A stretch of DNA of 40,586 nucleotides from Lachnospiraceae bacterium UBA3401 (GCA_002358575.1 DEPD01000072.1:1-40586); one strand, 5' to 3'. Positions 1-8,541 are shown, numbered from the stretch's first letter. Numbers and translations are program-made. Notes: generated from the letters alone by a model not told the origin.

Positions 1-89
1 CCATTGGCTTTAGACAATGGGTATCACATAGTTTGTTTACATCCTGAATAGAGTAAGAAAGACCCTCTCTTTTATTGCAAAGTCCATAG
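1..89. other. Gene-less left edge
   Basis: No gene is visible between the window edge and the stop codon of the alcohol dehydrogenase gene. A short inverted repeat lies at 1-6 and 15-20 (CCATTG / CAATGG). It sits about 70 bases downstream of that gene but lacks a convincing T-run, so it is not called as a terminator. Confidence 0.5.
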
Positions 90-1145
90 TTAAACTGTAA
101 CCATTACTTTCATATACGGCTGTGTCTTGTCCCGTATCATCAAAAATCCCTGTTCCAATGCATCAAGTGCCAAATAATGCGTAATGCAGTGCTGTGGAGA
201 AACTGCCCCGCTTTCCAACCTATCAAGTACATAATGCCAATCATCCTCCGTGCTATGGGTAAAAGAAGAATTCCAACTGCCCTTTATGATCAACTGATCG
301 CGAAGAATTTTCCAATATGTACTTTTTTCAAAATGAATGTCAGATGCTGGATTGCCCACAAGCTGTACAGTTCCATTTGGTGCTGTACAGCACACTGCAT
401 CGGATATCGTTTCATTTTTGCCAACACACTCAAAGAAAACATCCACTCCTGCACCCTTTGTCTGTACCATCAACCAGTTGCATAAACTTGTGTTCTTATC
501 TTGATAAATATGATCTTTCTGCACCCCAATTTTGACCGCCATTTCTCGTTGGAAATCCTTATTGCCCAACACATAAATATTAGAGAATCCCGCTTCCTTT
601 AAAAACAGAACAAGCAGCATTCCAATCGTGCCAAGACCACAGACCGCTATGCTTTTTCTTCTGTCTGCATCTTCGGGAAGTGTGCTGCGCATGGCATGAA
701 CTGCAACTGCCATTGGCTCCATCATCGCTGTTTGCTCATAAGTCACATTGTCAGGAAGCGCAATCAAGTTCCACTCTGGCACTGCCACAAACTCTGCAAA
801 TCCACCGTCTCTACGTGAGCCAAGATAACTATAACTACGACACAGCTCATAGTGCTGTTTTTGACATTCCGCACAACTTGTACATGGTATTAACGGGAAA
901 ATACCGACACGCTGCCCCAACCATTTTTCACTGACATTGTTTCCAAGTTCCACCACTTGTCCCGAAAACTCATGTCCTGGAATCAGCGGGTGCACATGTG
1001 CCCCTGTCTGATAAATTCGCGGAATATCCGATCCACAGATACCTGCCGCTTTGACCGCAACAATCACCTCATTCTCCGCTGGATGTGGTCTGTCCACCTC
1101 CTCAAACCGAATATCATTTACACCATGCAAAACCCAAGCTTTCAT
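90..1145 (-). CDS. Zinc-dependent alcohol/polyol dehydrogenase (MDR family)
   Basis: A cytoplasmic medium-chain dehydrogenase of 351 aa, expected to oxidise a secondary alcohol or sugar alcohol with NAD(P). The N-terminal GroES-like domain shows GICGSD (catalytic-zinc cysteine) and GHEFSG (catalytic histidine and glutamate). The structural-zinc lobe is CTSCAECQKQHYELC, and GLGTIGM begins the Rossmann domain. Overall it most resembles galactitol-1-phosphate 5-dehydrogenase and threonine dehydrogenase-like members, but the substrate cannot be read from sequence. The start at 1145 is chosen because AAAGGAGG lies just upstream. An in-frame ATG at 1199 would run into the preceding gene. It is last in a tight row after the 120-aa unknown protein (13-base gap) and a MATE exporter, so the three are probably co-transcribed. 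Family call is firm, substrate unknown. Confidence 0.9.
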   Translation of the reverse strand: MKAWVLHGVNDIRFEEVDRPHPAENEVIVAVKAAGICGSDIPRIYQTGAHVHPLIPGHEFSGQVVELGNNVSEKWLGQRVGIFPLIPCTSCAECQKQHYELCRSYSYLGSRRDGGFAEFVAVPEWNLIALPDNVTYEQTAMMEPMAVAVHAMRSTLPEDADRRKSIAVCGLGTIGMLLVLFLKEAGFSNIYVLGNKDFQREMAVKIGVQKDHIYQDKNTSLCNWLMVQTKGAGVDVFFECVGKNETISDAVCCTAPNGTVQLVGNPASDIHFEKSTYWKILRDQLIIKGSWNSSFTHSTEDDWHYVLDRLESGAVSPQHCITHYLALDALEQGFLMIRDKTQPYMKVMVTV

Positions 1146-1158
1146 CAAAATTCCTCCT

Positions 1159-1521
1159 TTATTGCAGATCGGACATCCAATATACATATTCATCGCCACT
1201 TTTATAATTCTTTTTATGTTTTACCAATCTTATCATCCATTTTACATTCGGATATTGGTCCAAAAAATTTCTAATAATAATTCCATCTGCCAAAAGGGCA
1301 TCTGGCATATTGAACTCATCATAGTCATCATCAAACACAGATACTTTCATGCCATCATATATTGTAATATCATTTCCATCAGAATCATTTACAATATCTG
1401 CTTGCGAAAATAAATAGATAGGCGCCTCATCCTCTTTCGCAATGGCACAAAATTCATTAAAATCTAACCAAATTCTAGTTTTATCCAGTGGCATAGTAAT
1501 CGTACATTTATTCTGTTTCAT
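1159..1521 (-). CDS. Hypothetical 120-aa acidic protein
   Basis: I do not recognise this protein. It is 120 aa, has no signal peptide or membrane segment, and is rich in acidic and aromatic residues (DSDGNDITIYDGMKVSVFDDD is its most acidic stretch, about residues 46-66). The start is supported by AAGGA about nine bases upstream of the ATG. It lies 12 bases after the MATE exporter gene and 13 bases before the alcohol dehydrogenase, so it is probably translated from the same mRNA. Its composition suggests a small soluble domain that could bind another protein or serve an immunity-type role, but nothing in the sequence proves that. Coding status is supported by the RBS, the tight spacing and uninterrupted reading. 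Confidence 0.7.
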   Translation of the reverse strand: MKQNKCTITMPLDKTRIWLDFNEFCAIAKEDEAPIYLFSQADIVNDSDGNDITIYDGMKVSVFDDDYDEFNMPDALLADGIIIRNFLDQYPNVKWMIRLVKHKKNYKSGDEYVYWMSDLQ

Positions 1522-1533
1522 ATGCTGTTTTCC

Positions 1534-2883
1534 TTACACCAATCGATTCTTTTTCCAATTCCCTGTGCGATACCAGAAATAGGAAATCAAATAATTTGCT
1601 GTCCACCCCATTGGAACTGCATACCATATTAGTTGGATTCCCCACACTGGAGAACACAGTTGTGCTACCAAGACACGAATTGCCAAGTTAATCAGATTCG
1701 CAAGCATATAGACTTTAATATCTCCTGCGCCTCTTAAGATTCCATCTGTTATCGCCTTAAATCCCAGAAAGGAAAAGAACAAACCAATAAATCGAAAATA
1801 GGATGTTCCTGTCTCAAACGCCACCGCAGACTCCCCCTGCTCAACAAAGACAGACAATATTGGATTATAAAAAAGTTGCGATATCAAAATTAATACCGCT
1901 CCAAAACCAATGATAATGCGATAGGCCGCATGATATCCCTGCCGCACACGCTCTGGCTTTCCAGCACCAAGATTCTGTGCCGTAAACGTAGACATCGCAT
2001 TTCCTGTTGCGATCATTGGTACAATACAGAGGGATTCAAGCCGCATTCCCGCCGAATATCCCGCAAGCGCCGATGAGCCAAACTGATTGACCGCAGACTG
2101 CGTTAACAGCATACCAATACTCACAATGGATTGCTGTACAATCGATGGAATTGCAATCTTAACCCCAGTAGCAAACATATCCCTGCGAAACCGTTCAACG
2201 TTACCCTCCACTGGGTAAGTAGTAAGCAGTCGTACCAGAATGACAAAAGAAATGGCCGCCGCAATTCCCTGTGCAATCACCGTTGCAAACGCCGCACCAG
2301 AAACCCCCATATTTAAGCCGCCCACCATCCAGAAATCTAGCACTATATTTAATATAGAAGAAAAAATTAACAAAAATAGTGGTATCTTAGACCTGCCAAG
2401 CGCATTAAAATTCGCTGACAAAATATTATACATAAACATGAACGGCAGACCCACAAAATAAATTTGAAGATACGCTACCGCATCTGGCATAATATTTTCT
2501 GGCGTCTTTAACAACCGCAGCACTGTTGGATTAATAAAAAATCCTAGCACTGCCAACAGCATGCTAAACACCATAAATGTGATTAGAAATGTGTACACGG
2601 AACTTTTCATCTCCTTATGATGTCCAGCACCAAGATACTGACTGGTAAGTACAGACGCGCCAATCCCTCCACCAATTGCAATCATAATAAATACCGTTGT
2701 AAAGGAATAAGATGCCCCCACTGCCGCAAGCGCATCCTCTCCTACCAAATTTCCAACAATAATAGAATCTGCCATATTATAAAACTGCTGAAATAAATTC
2801 CCGATAATCATTGGCAGCGCAAAAAGGAATAGGCTGCGCGCCGGCGGTTGTGTAATAAGGTTTTCTTTTGCATTCTGTACCAT
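1534..2883 (-). CDS. MATE family efflux transporter
   Basis: A 449-aa inner-membrane antiporter of the multidrug and toxic compound extrusion family, expected to export cationic drugs or metabolites using a Na+ or H+ gradient. Twelve hydrophobic segments are visible in two homologous halves. The N-terminal half carries PMIIGNLFQQFYNMADSIIV (residues 24-43) and GEDALAAVGASYS, both characteristic of the family; the second half repeats the pattern around SSALAGYSAGMRLES. Length matches the usual 440-460 aa. GAGGG sits eight bases before the ATG. It is the first gene of the row running to the alcohol dehydrogenase. The preceding 270 bases hold a hairpin-rich repeat element that separates it from the superoxide reductase gene. 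A second MATE gene at 15386 is a different paralogue, not a duplicate. Substrate unknown. Confidence 0.93.
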   Translation of the reverse strand: MVQNAKENLITQPPARSLFLFALPMIIGNLFQQFYNMADSIIVGNLVGEDALAAVGASYSFTTVFIMIAIGGGIGASVLTSQYLGAGHHKEMKSSVYTFLITFMVFSMLLAVLGFFINPTVLRLLKTPENIMPDAVAYLQIYFVGLPFMFMYNILSANFNALGRSKIPLFLLIFSSILNIVLDFWMVGGLNMGVSGAAFATVIAQGIAAAISFVILVRLLTTYPVEGNVERFRRDMFATGVKIAIPSIVQQSIVSIGMLLTQSAVNQFGSSALAGYSAGMRLESLCIVPMIATGNAMSTFTAQNLGAGKPERVRQGYHAAYRIIIGFGAVLILISQLFYNPILSVFVEQGESAVAFETGTSYFRFIGLFFSFLGFKAITDGILRGAGDIKVYMLANLINLAIRVLVAQLCSPVWGIQLIWYAVPMGWTANYLISYFWYRTGNWKKNRLV

Positions 2884-3024
2884 ATTTTTTCCCTCGCTCT
2901 ATCTTTCGTAATGACAGCTCTCGCTCAAAAAAACAAGCAATATTAAAAGTTATTTTTGAATAGTTCCTAAGAATCTATATACAATATTACTACAGTTACG
3001 CTATAAAACACAAGCTATAAATTG

Positions 3025-3150
3025 GTTACTGTTCACTCCGTTCCAGTAACAAGTAAAAATCCATTTGCTATGCAAATGGATTTTTACTTGCAGCCAGTAC
3101 GTTTTCTTACGGACTTAGCAGTAAATGCTAAGTCCTGTCCGAACAGTAAC
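3025..3150. repeat. Hairpin-rich intergenic element with terminal inverted repeats
   Basis: A 126-base element bounded by perfect 10-base inverted repeats, GTTACTGTTC (3025-3034) and GAACAGTAAC (3141-3150). Inside are a perfect 19-bp hairpin with a TAT loop (3050-3068 / 3072-3090) and a perfect 10-bp hairpin GGACTTAGCA (3111-3120) / TGCTAAGTCC (3126-3135). CAGTAAC at 3044-3050 offers the left end an alternative 7-bp partner. It starts six bases beyond the superoxide reductase stop codon. It may act as a terminator, a processing site or a MITE-like repeat; no transposase is present. The other hairpin clusters are at 18546 and 21670. Confidence 0.75.
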
Positions 3151-3156
3151 ATAAAT

Positions 3157-3522
3157 TTAGCAGATTTCCGTTTTCCAAAATCCATGCAAATTACAGTATG
3201 CATATGCCGCACATGCCTCATCTTGCTCTGACAATACAAAATCAGCTACGGGCGCATCCTGTGGGGACAGTTTCACAAGCTGACCGCCTTTCTTTGTCTC
3301 AAGGAAAATCCAGTCAATACTGTGCTCCTCTGACATTGGATGCGCTACACTGCCAACCTTCACAGTAATGTTTTTTCCGCTGCACTCCACAACTGGAAGA
3401 TGTTTTTCGCCTGCGCCCTCTGATGTTGTGCTGTCCAAAATGGGCAGATTCAGTGCATCTTTCTTTCCAGATACCAAATACAATACTGCGTCGTTACTCT
3501 TTAGAAATACACTCTTATCCAT
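3157..3522 (-). CDS. Superoxide reductase (desulfoferrodoxin family, single iron centre)
   Basis: A 121-aa cytoplasmic enzyme that reduces superoxide to hydrogen peroxide using electrons from rubredoxin or a similar donor, a typical oxygen defence of anaerobes. The catalytic square-pyramidal iron ligands are all visible: His41 in EKHLP, His61 in AHPM, His67 in EEHS, Cys110 and His113 in CNLHG. The catalytic Glu39-Lys40 pair precedes His41. The N-terminal four-cysteine desulforedoxin domain of classical desulfoferrodoxin is absent. Its place is taken by about 35 residues without paired cysteines, so only the active iron site remains. The gene lies 29 bases after the 2-oxoacid:ferredoxin oxidoreductase genes and probably shares their transcript, which would link protection to an oxygen-labile iron-sulfur enzyme. 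Confidence 0.9.
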   Translation of the reverse strand: MDKSVFLKSNDAVLYLVSGKKDALNLPILDSTTSEGAGEKHLPVVECSGKNITVKVGSVAHPMSEEHSIDWIFLETKKGGQLVKLSPQDAPVADFVLSEQDEACAAYAYCNLHGFWKTEIC

Positions 3523-3551
3523 TTCAATATTCTCCTATTTTAAACTATATT

Positions 3552-5789
3552 TTAATTAAACTCCATCCTTAATCCCGCCTCACTCTTAAGGCGCTGATAT
3601 CTTTTGTCCACCTCATTTTGCAAACTTTCTGTGACTTCCTTGTACTCTTCACTGCACAAATGTTTTGTGCGCCCCATCATTGCAAGCCAATCTGTGACAG
3701 GAATCTTTTTGCCTGTCGCATCTGGCTCATAGCTTAAACGCGTCTTTCCATGTTCTATTTCAAATAGTGGGAAATAACAGCAATTTACCCCTGCCTCAAT
3801 CACCTTTCGCTCTGTGGATGGGGTATCGTTCCAATTTAGAGGACATGCGGACAGTGCCCTGAGATACGCTGTTCCCTCCGTCTTGGCATAATATGCTGCC
3901 TTGGCCGCTTTTTTAATAAAATCTGTCGGATTGGATTCCGCGGTAGTCGCAATGTAGGGAATCCCCGTTGCTGCCATAATACGAGGCATATCCTTATGAA
4001 AAAAAGTCTTTCCATACTGCTTTACACCCACATGAGAGGTAGAACTTCTTGCTCCTTTTGGCGTCGAATATGACAACTGATAACCAGTGTTCATATATCC
4101 CCCATTGTCATATTCAAAAATTAATAATCGATGTCCACGGAGCGCGGTTCCAAGCGCTGATCCCATACCAATATCCATACCGCCATCCCCGCTAACCATA
4201 ACAAAGATAATGTCTCCCTGTGCAATCTCACCTTTTTTCTGTTTCCTGTAACAGATTTCCGCCAATCCACTGAGCGTAGCAGCACCATTCTGAAACAGAT
4301 TATGGAGATAAGGCACCTTGAAACTTGTACGCGGATAGGGTGTTGTGACAATCATGCCACATCCTGTCTGAAACAGAAAAACAATTGGGTCCTCAATCGC
4401 TCTTGACAGCAGATTCAGATTGACAGGTATCCCGCACCCAGGACATGCGCCATGACCTGGTGCTAGACGCTTTGGCATAGCGGCGGTTGCATTTAGGCTG
4501 CCCCCCTTCACTTGCACCTCTCCCATATTGTTTTTCTCTACCTGCGTTGCGCCGATTGCTGTCCGCTCTACTGTGACTGGCGCAAAGAAGGGTCCTTTAT
4601 CGATTGTCTCTTGGACGGTTCCCGGTGTCACCCCATAATAGTCAAAGTCTGGCGATTTTGCATCTAACGCAATATCTAACAGCCTCTCCACATCCTCCGC
4701 AAAGAAATCATTGCCGCCAAGCCCATAAACACGACTTTTAATTTTTGCTCTGCCACCAAATTTCTGCATCATGGCACGCACCTCTAACGAAAGATTGCCA
4801 CCTCCTGCTCCATAACTATCCTGTCTATCTGCTACTAACATAGTGTCTGCCGATGCACAGAGTTCATACAACGCCTTTTCAGGAAATGGACGAAGAACAT
4901 TCAATGTCACTATGCCAGCTTTTCTTCCTTTTTTATGAAGACTGTCCACACCTTCTTTTGCTGTCTCATAGGAAGACCCCAACAGAACTAATAGTTCCTG
5001 TGCATTCTCACAATGATACCCTTCTGCTTTGTCGTATTTCCTGCCAGAAAGCGCACCATACTCTGTAAATAACTTTGGCAGCAATTCATCTGCCTGCTGC
5101 ATAGCAAGATGAAGTTGATAACGATTATTAATTAAATCCGGCTCATTCATATAAGAACCCACCGTAATTGGATTGGAGAAATCCAAAAAAGGATATATTT
5201 CTTTTTTGGGTCCAATAAACTGTCGCACTGTCTCATCTTTTTCAAATCGCAAACATCGTCTTTTTTGATGGCTAGTAAAAAAACCGTCATATGCAACCAC
5301 CACCGGAAGCCGGACTTGTTCTGCCAAACGCAATGCAATAATATTAAAATCATATACTTGCTGTACTGTATGCGCGAACAATATTGGCCAGCCTGCATTC
5401 AACAAATACATAATATCACTGTGGTCCCCTTTAATCGACAACGGACCCGAAACTGTCCGGCAAGCCACATTCATCACCATTGGATAGCGAGTGCCAGACT
5501 GAACAGGAAACTGCTCTAAGGCATACAACAAACCATTAGCGCTCGTCGCATTGATAACCCTGCCGCCACCGACTGAAGCACCATAGCAAATACCTGCAGC
5601 ACTGTGCTCTCCTTCCGCGGCAATCATAATTAAATCTGTCTCGCCTCTGGCACGCATATCGTCAAGGTTTTCTGCAATCTGGGTGGAAGGCGTAATTGGA
5701 TAGTATCCCATCAAGTCATATCCAATCTGTTTGATTGCAATCGCTGCAATCTCATTTCCGCCTGCGTACTCAATTACTTGCTTTTCCAT
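3552..5789 (-). CDS. 2-oxoacid:ferredoxin oxidoreductase, fused alpha and beta subunits
   Basis: A 745-aa cytoplasmic thiamine-diphosphate enzyme that oxidatively decarboxylates a 2-oxoacid to an acyl-CoA while reducing ferredoxin. Residues 1 to about 390 are the alpha domain, with GGNEIAA and the signature GYYPITPSTQIAE. Residues about 435-745 are the beta domain, with GHGACPGCGIP and TGCGM supplying cysteines for the proximal iron-sulfur cluster. The TPP/Mg motif is GDGGMDIG followed by NGGYMNTG. Alpha and beta are usually separate genes. The ATG overlaps the stop codon of the preceding gene (TAATG), implying translational coupling. Together the two genes supply all four classical subunits. 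Substrate (pyruvate, branched-chain oxoacid, 2-oxoglutarate or indolepyruvate) cannot be fixed from sequence; the alpha domain looks Vor/Kor-like. Confidence 0.9.
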   Translation of the reverse strand: MEKQVIEYAGGNEIAAIAIKQIGYDLMGYYPITPSTQIAENLDDMRARGETDLIMIAAEGEHSAAGICYGASVGGGRVINATSANGLLYALEQFPVQSGTRYPMVMNVACRTVSGPLSIKGDHSDIMYLLNAGWPILFAHTVQQVYDFNIIALRLAEQVRLPVVVAYDGFFTSHQKRRCLRFEKDETVRQFIGPKKEIYPFLDFSNPITVGSYMNEPDLINNRYQLHLAMQQADELLPKLFTEYGALSGRKYDKAEGYHCENAQELLVLLGSSYETAKEGVDSLHKKGRKAGIVTLNVLRPFPEKALYELCASADTMLVADRQDSYGAGGGNLSLEVRAMMQKFGGRAKIKSRVYGLGGNDFFAEDVERLLDIALDAKSPDFDYYGVTPGTVQETIDKGPFFAPVTVERTAIGATQVEKNNMGEVQVKGGSLNATAAMPKRLAPGHGACPGCGIPVNLNLLSRAIEDPIVFLFQTGCGMIVTTPYPRTSFKVPYLHNLFQNGAATLSGLAEICYRKQKKGEIAQGDIIFVMVSGDGGMDIGMGSALGTALRGHRLLIFEYDNGGYMNTGYQLSYSTPKGARSSTSHVGVKQYGKTFFHKDMPRIMAATGIPYIATTAESNPTDFIKKAAKAAYYAKTEGTAYLRALSACPLNWNDTPSTERKVIEAGVNCCYFPLFEIEHGKTRLSYEPDATGKKIPVTDWLAMMGRTKHLCSEEYKEVTESLQNEVDKRYQRLKSEAGLRMEFN

Positions 5790-6901
5790 TAGACCTCGCC
5801 CCCTTCTATCCTTTTTTCAGTCAGATAAGATTCTGAGGTAATATATCCATCAGGTCCAGTTTTTATATAATAATCTGGTGCGCGTAGCATATCCTGATTG
5901 GGCAGGAAATACTGTTTATCTGCATGTTCTGCCTCGACGCCTCGCACCAAAGCGTTGGTCGGACACACATCCACACAGCGCATACAACCCTTGCAGTGAT
6001 AATAATCAAGTCCTCGATTCACCATCATTGTTCTGTCCTTAAATTCTCCCTCAGCAAACTGAAACACCATATCTGGACAAGTGGAATCGCACAGACCACA
6101 ATTGATGCAGCGCTCCTTGATAAAGACTGGAAGATACCCCTGCCTGGAAGGGGATAAATCCGCTGTCACAGTACTGCCAAACCGCGGGTTTACACCGCCA
6201 ATTGGCGCTGTCACATATCCCCACTCCTGCCCTTTATTAGACATATTGGAATTATTTTCCTGATTGACTCTGCTCTTAAAAATAGCAATCTCTGCCTTTG
6301 ATAATTGACGCACCTGCTCATAGCCTTGTTCAAGCCCCTTTAAGTTGCCCTCAAGTGCCGCCGGATACTTTCTGCCAAGACTATCCCTGCAAATCTGTCT
6401 GGCGCGATCCAATTCGATAAATCCCATCACTTTTGCCATTGCTCCCAACATAACCACATTCATTCTTGATTTTGTCTCCATCGCAATCTGTCTTGCATCA
6501 ACCACATAACACTCCCTGATTGTATCCGGCAAATTTCCCATCATTTTCTCCTGCCCGCGATCCAGCGCAATAATAACTCGCGTCTGCATACCACATCCTG
6601 TCCATGTCTTTTTGTCACGCATTAATGCCTGATGAAAAATAACAAGCAAGTCTGGATTAACCACTGGCGAATGCACTCGAATTTCGTTTTCCGGAAGGCA
6701 AAAACGAATATATCCTTTCACTGGTGTCCCTGTTTTTTCAGAACCATAGCTAGAAAATCCTGCACTGTTGAGATTTAAATATTTTACTGCAAGTTCTCCC
6801 ACCATTTTTCCGCACAAATTTGCACCCAACCCGCCAATACTCTCCAAGCGGATTTCATAATAGCCCTTCTGCTGAAAGAACTCTTTAATACTGACTGCCA
6901 T
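5789..6901 (-). CDS. 2-oxoacid:ferredoxin oxidoreductase, fused gamma and ferredoxin (delta) subunits
   Basis: A 370-aa partner of the alpha-beta fusion. Residues 1 to about 200 form the gamma domain, opening with the IRLESIGGLGANLCGKMVG glycine-rich motif and GFSSYGSEKTGTPVKGYIR. Residues about 250-330 form a two-cluster ferredoxin with CINCGLCDSTCP and CKGCMRCVDVCP, each a CxxCxxCxxxCP set for one [4Fe-4S] cluster. The delta part passes electrons from the proximal cluster of the beta domain to free ferredoxin. AGAGGAGAGG lies upstream of the ATG. It is first in a likely three-gene operon with the alpha-beta gene and superoxide reductase. The order gamma-delta then alpha-beta matches common archaeal/clostridial arrangements but with both pairs fused. 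Confidence 0.9.
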   Translation of the reverse strand: MAVSIKEFFQQKGYYEIRLESIGGLGANLCGKMVGELAVKYLNLNSAGFSSYGSEKTGTPVKGYIRFCLPENEIRVHSPVVNPDLLVIFHQALMRDKKTWTGCGMQTRVIIALDRGQEKMMGNLPDTIRECYVVDARQIAMETKSRMNVVMLGAMAKVMGFIELDRARQICRDSLGRKYPAALEGNLKGLEQGYEQVRQLSKAEIAIFKSRVNQENNSNMSNKGQEWGYVTAPIGGVNPRFGSTVTADLSPSRQGYLPVFIKERCINCGLCDSTCPDMVFQFAEGEFKDRTMMVNRGLDYYHCKGCMRCVDVCPTNALVRGVEAEHADKQYFLPNQDMLRAPDYYIKTGPDGYITSESYLTEKRIEGGEV

Positions 6902-6964
6902 AGCTGTTCCTCTCCTCTTTCTTGTATTGATTATCTGCTCTAAAATTTAGTATGGCATTTTTGC

Positions 6965-7004
6965 AAAAAAAATATGCGTGACGGATTACTTTTCACCGTC
7001 ACGC
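6965..7004 (-). terminator. Rho-independent terminator of the chrA pair
   Basis: On the minus strand a perfect 9-bp stem (GCGTGACGG at 6976-6984 pairing with CCGTCACGC at 6996-7004, 11-base loop) is followed by ATATTTTTTTTGC. The stop codon of the second chrA gene (6999-7001) lies inside the stem, so the terminator overlaps the end of the coding sequence. Confidence 0.9.
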
Positions 7005-7574
7005 AGCTGCTCCCATCAAGGTATATACAATTGTTCCAACTACACCACTTCCCAAAATAATTGTGATGGCATTTAGTTTAAACTTTCTAAGTAAAAATAG
7101 TGCCACAACAAAAATCATCAACTCAACATATCTAAGATTTCCAAGTACCACCGCTTCCAGTTCTGCCTGAAACAGCCCCAACATCAAAATGGAGGCACCA
7201 GCAGAAGCAATCAGCGCTACAACTGCAGGTCTTAAAGAGCCAAGTACCACTTGAACACCGCTCACTGTGCGATACTTATAATAAAAATGCGCCAGCGTCA
7301 AACAGATAACAAACGATGGAATAATACAGCCTATACTACAGAGCAGCACACCTGGAATCCCCGCAATACGCATCCCCACAAAGGTCGCAGAATTGATAGA
7401 AATGGGTCCTGGGGTCATCTCCGCCACTGTAATCAAATCTGAAAATTCCTCCATAGTCATTAGATGATGAATGTTCACAATTTGTTCCTGAATCAGTGGA
7501 ATCGCCGCATATCCTCCACCTACGCTAAACATTCCAACCTGGATAAAGGCAAAAAACAATTTTAACAGCAGCAT
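6999..7574 (-). CDS. chrA: Short-chain chromate-transporter family protein, second half
   Basis: A 191-aa membrane protein of the CHR family, equal to one half of a full-length ChrA. It contains the family motifs GGGYAAIPLIQ near residue 20, TVAEMTPGPISINSATFVG near 50-68, and a glycine-proline-rich helix IPGVLLCSIGCIIPSF, with about six membrane segments. Short-chain CHR proteins are encoded as adjacent pairs that work together with opposite membrane orientation. This gene starts one base after its partner ends. Characterised members export chromate; sulfate-linked or unknown substrates are also possible in anaerobes. Its stop codon is embedded in a strong terminator, so it ends the operon. 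Confidence 0.9.
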   Translation of the reverse strand: MLLLKLFFAFIQVGMFSVGGGYAAIPLIQEQIVNIHHLMTMEEFSDLITVAEMTPGPISINSATFVGMRIAGIPGVLLCSIGCIIPSFVICLTLAHFYYKYRTVSGVQVVLGSLRPAVVALIASAGASILMLGLFQAELEAVVLGNLRYVELMIFVVALFLLRKFKLNAITIILGSGVVGTIVYTLMGAAA

Positions 7575-8153
7575 TTATGACACCTTTCCCTTCTTTTTGT
7601 TATTGAACGTGACATATAAATCAACAAGACCAATTCCAAGGCAGACAAAGATAATGAGCATGGCACTGACATCAAATAAATAGGTCGCCACAAATGCCAC
7701 CACCATCATCACAATATACAAAATTCGCTTTGTTTTTATTACATTTCCAGCCAGATTGATTACGACATCAAAAATAACCGCCGCAACACCTGCGCGCATT
7801 ACCTGAAGCGCTGTGGCAATATAGGGATTCGTGCGAAACTGATCATAAAATAGCGAAATAATTGAGATAATGATTATTGGCGGCAGTATCGTTCCTAAAA
7901 TCGCTATCAAAGAACCAATAATGCCAGCCATTCGATATCCAATAATAACGGATGCATTCACCGGAAGTGGCCCTGGAGCAGACTGCGTAATTGCAGTCAC
8001 ATCTAGCATTTCGTCCTCCTCAAGCCATTTAAGCTCCTCCACATACCTTTTTTTCATCAGAGAGACAATGACAAATCCACCTCCAAAAGTGCAGGCGCTC
8101 AGGACAAACATAGATTTAAACAAAGTCCATAACTTACTGTAGTCCTTTTCCAT
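7575..8153 (-). CDS. chrA: Short-chain chromate-transporter family protein, first half
   Basis: A 192-aa partner of the preceding CHR protein. Motifs are TFGGGFVIVSLMKKRYVEE near residues 22-40, and TQSAPGPLPVNASVIIGYRMAG, the APGP signature, near 56-77. Five to six hydrophobic helices follow. GGAGG sits seven bases before the ATG. The end abuts the next gene directly (7575/7574), so the two are certainly co-transcribed and probably form a heterodimer. The sequence divergence of the two halves is as expected for an ancient duplication, not a recent one. Function is inferred from family; chromate specificity is not proven. Confidence 0.9.
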   Translation of the reverse strand: MEKDYSKLWTLFKSMFVLSACTFGGGFVIVSLMKKRYVEELKWLEEDEMLDVTAITQSAPGPLPVNASVIIGYRMAGIIGSLIAILGTILPPIIIISIISLFYDQFRTNPYIATALQVMRAGVAAVIFDVVINLAGNVIKTKRILYIVMMVVAFVATYLFDVSAMLIIFVCLGIGLVDLYVTFNNKKKGKVS

Positions 8154-8237
8154 ATATCCTCCATTTTATTTTCCAATTTTCTTTTTATTATGCGAAATTA
8201 TCCAAATTATATGTATCCTTTTCAAAAATTCCTATCT

Positions 8238-8462
8238 TTAATGATCATTAAATTTCCAACAAATCCTTACAATCCGTTTTATCACTTCATCTGTATTTCC
8301 TGCCGGTTTCAACTTGCGGCATTTTACCTCAAAGATACTGCCATCTAATATCTCCACCATAAACTTATCTTCTCTGTCAATTGTAGTGATATCCTTGATC
8401 CTCATATCCTCTGCCTCATTAAGCAAGTCAAATAGCTTATCCTTAAAGTAATTTAATTTCAT
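8238..8462 (-). CDS. Hypothetical 74-aa protein
   Basis: A small soluble protein of no family I recognise. It begins MKLNYFKDKLFDLLNEAEDM, probably an amphipathic helix. A strand-rich part follows (DKFMVEILDGSIFEVKCRKLK) and then a C-terminal helix ending in WKFNDH. The start at 8462 is chosen because AAAAGGAGCT lies directly upstream; an earlier in-frame ATG at 8486 would have no RBS. It is 84 bases ahead of the chrA pair and could be the first gene of that transcript. The DG.IFEVKCRKLKP segment resembles a small beta-barrel, but this is only an impression. Confidence 0.6.
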   Translation of the reverse strand: MKLNYFKDKLFDLLNEAEDMRIKDITTIDREDKFMVEILDGSIFEVKCRKLKPAGNTDEVIKRIVRICWKFNDH

Positions 8463-8512
8463 TTTTAGCTCCTTTTCAGAATACAAGTTTGTATAGGTAA
8501 CAATATACTACT

Positions 8513-8541
8513 AATAATCGTTTCTTACTACACTATATCAA
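8513..8541 (-). promoter_or_regulatory. Possible promoter of the 74-aa protein / chrA genes
   Basis: On the minus strand TTGATA (8541-8536) and ATTATT (8518-8513) are separated by 17 bases, about 50 bases ahead of the start codon. The -35 is good and the -10 weak. The rest of this 272-base intergenic stretch (8463-8734) holds a tandem 10-base repeat at 8574-8593 and the plus-strand promoter. Confidence 0.35.

Noticed and set aside
1146..1199. Longer N-terminus (18 extra residues, beginning MAMNMYIG) for the alcohol dehydrogenase
   Set aside because: It overlaps the preceding 120-aa gene, lacks an RBS, and the RBS at 1145 fits the conserved MKAWVLHG start of the family.
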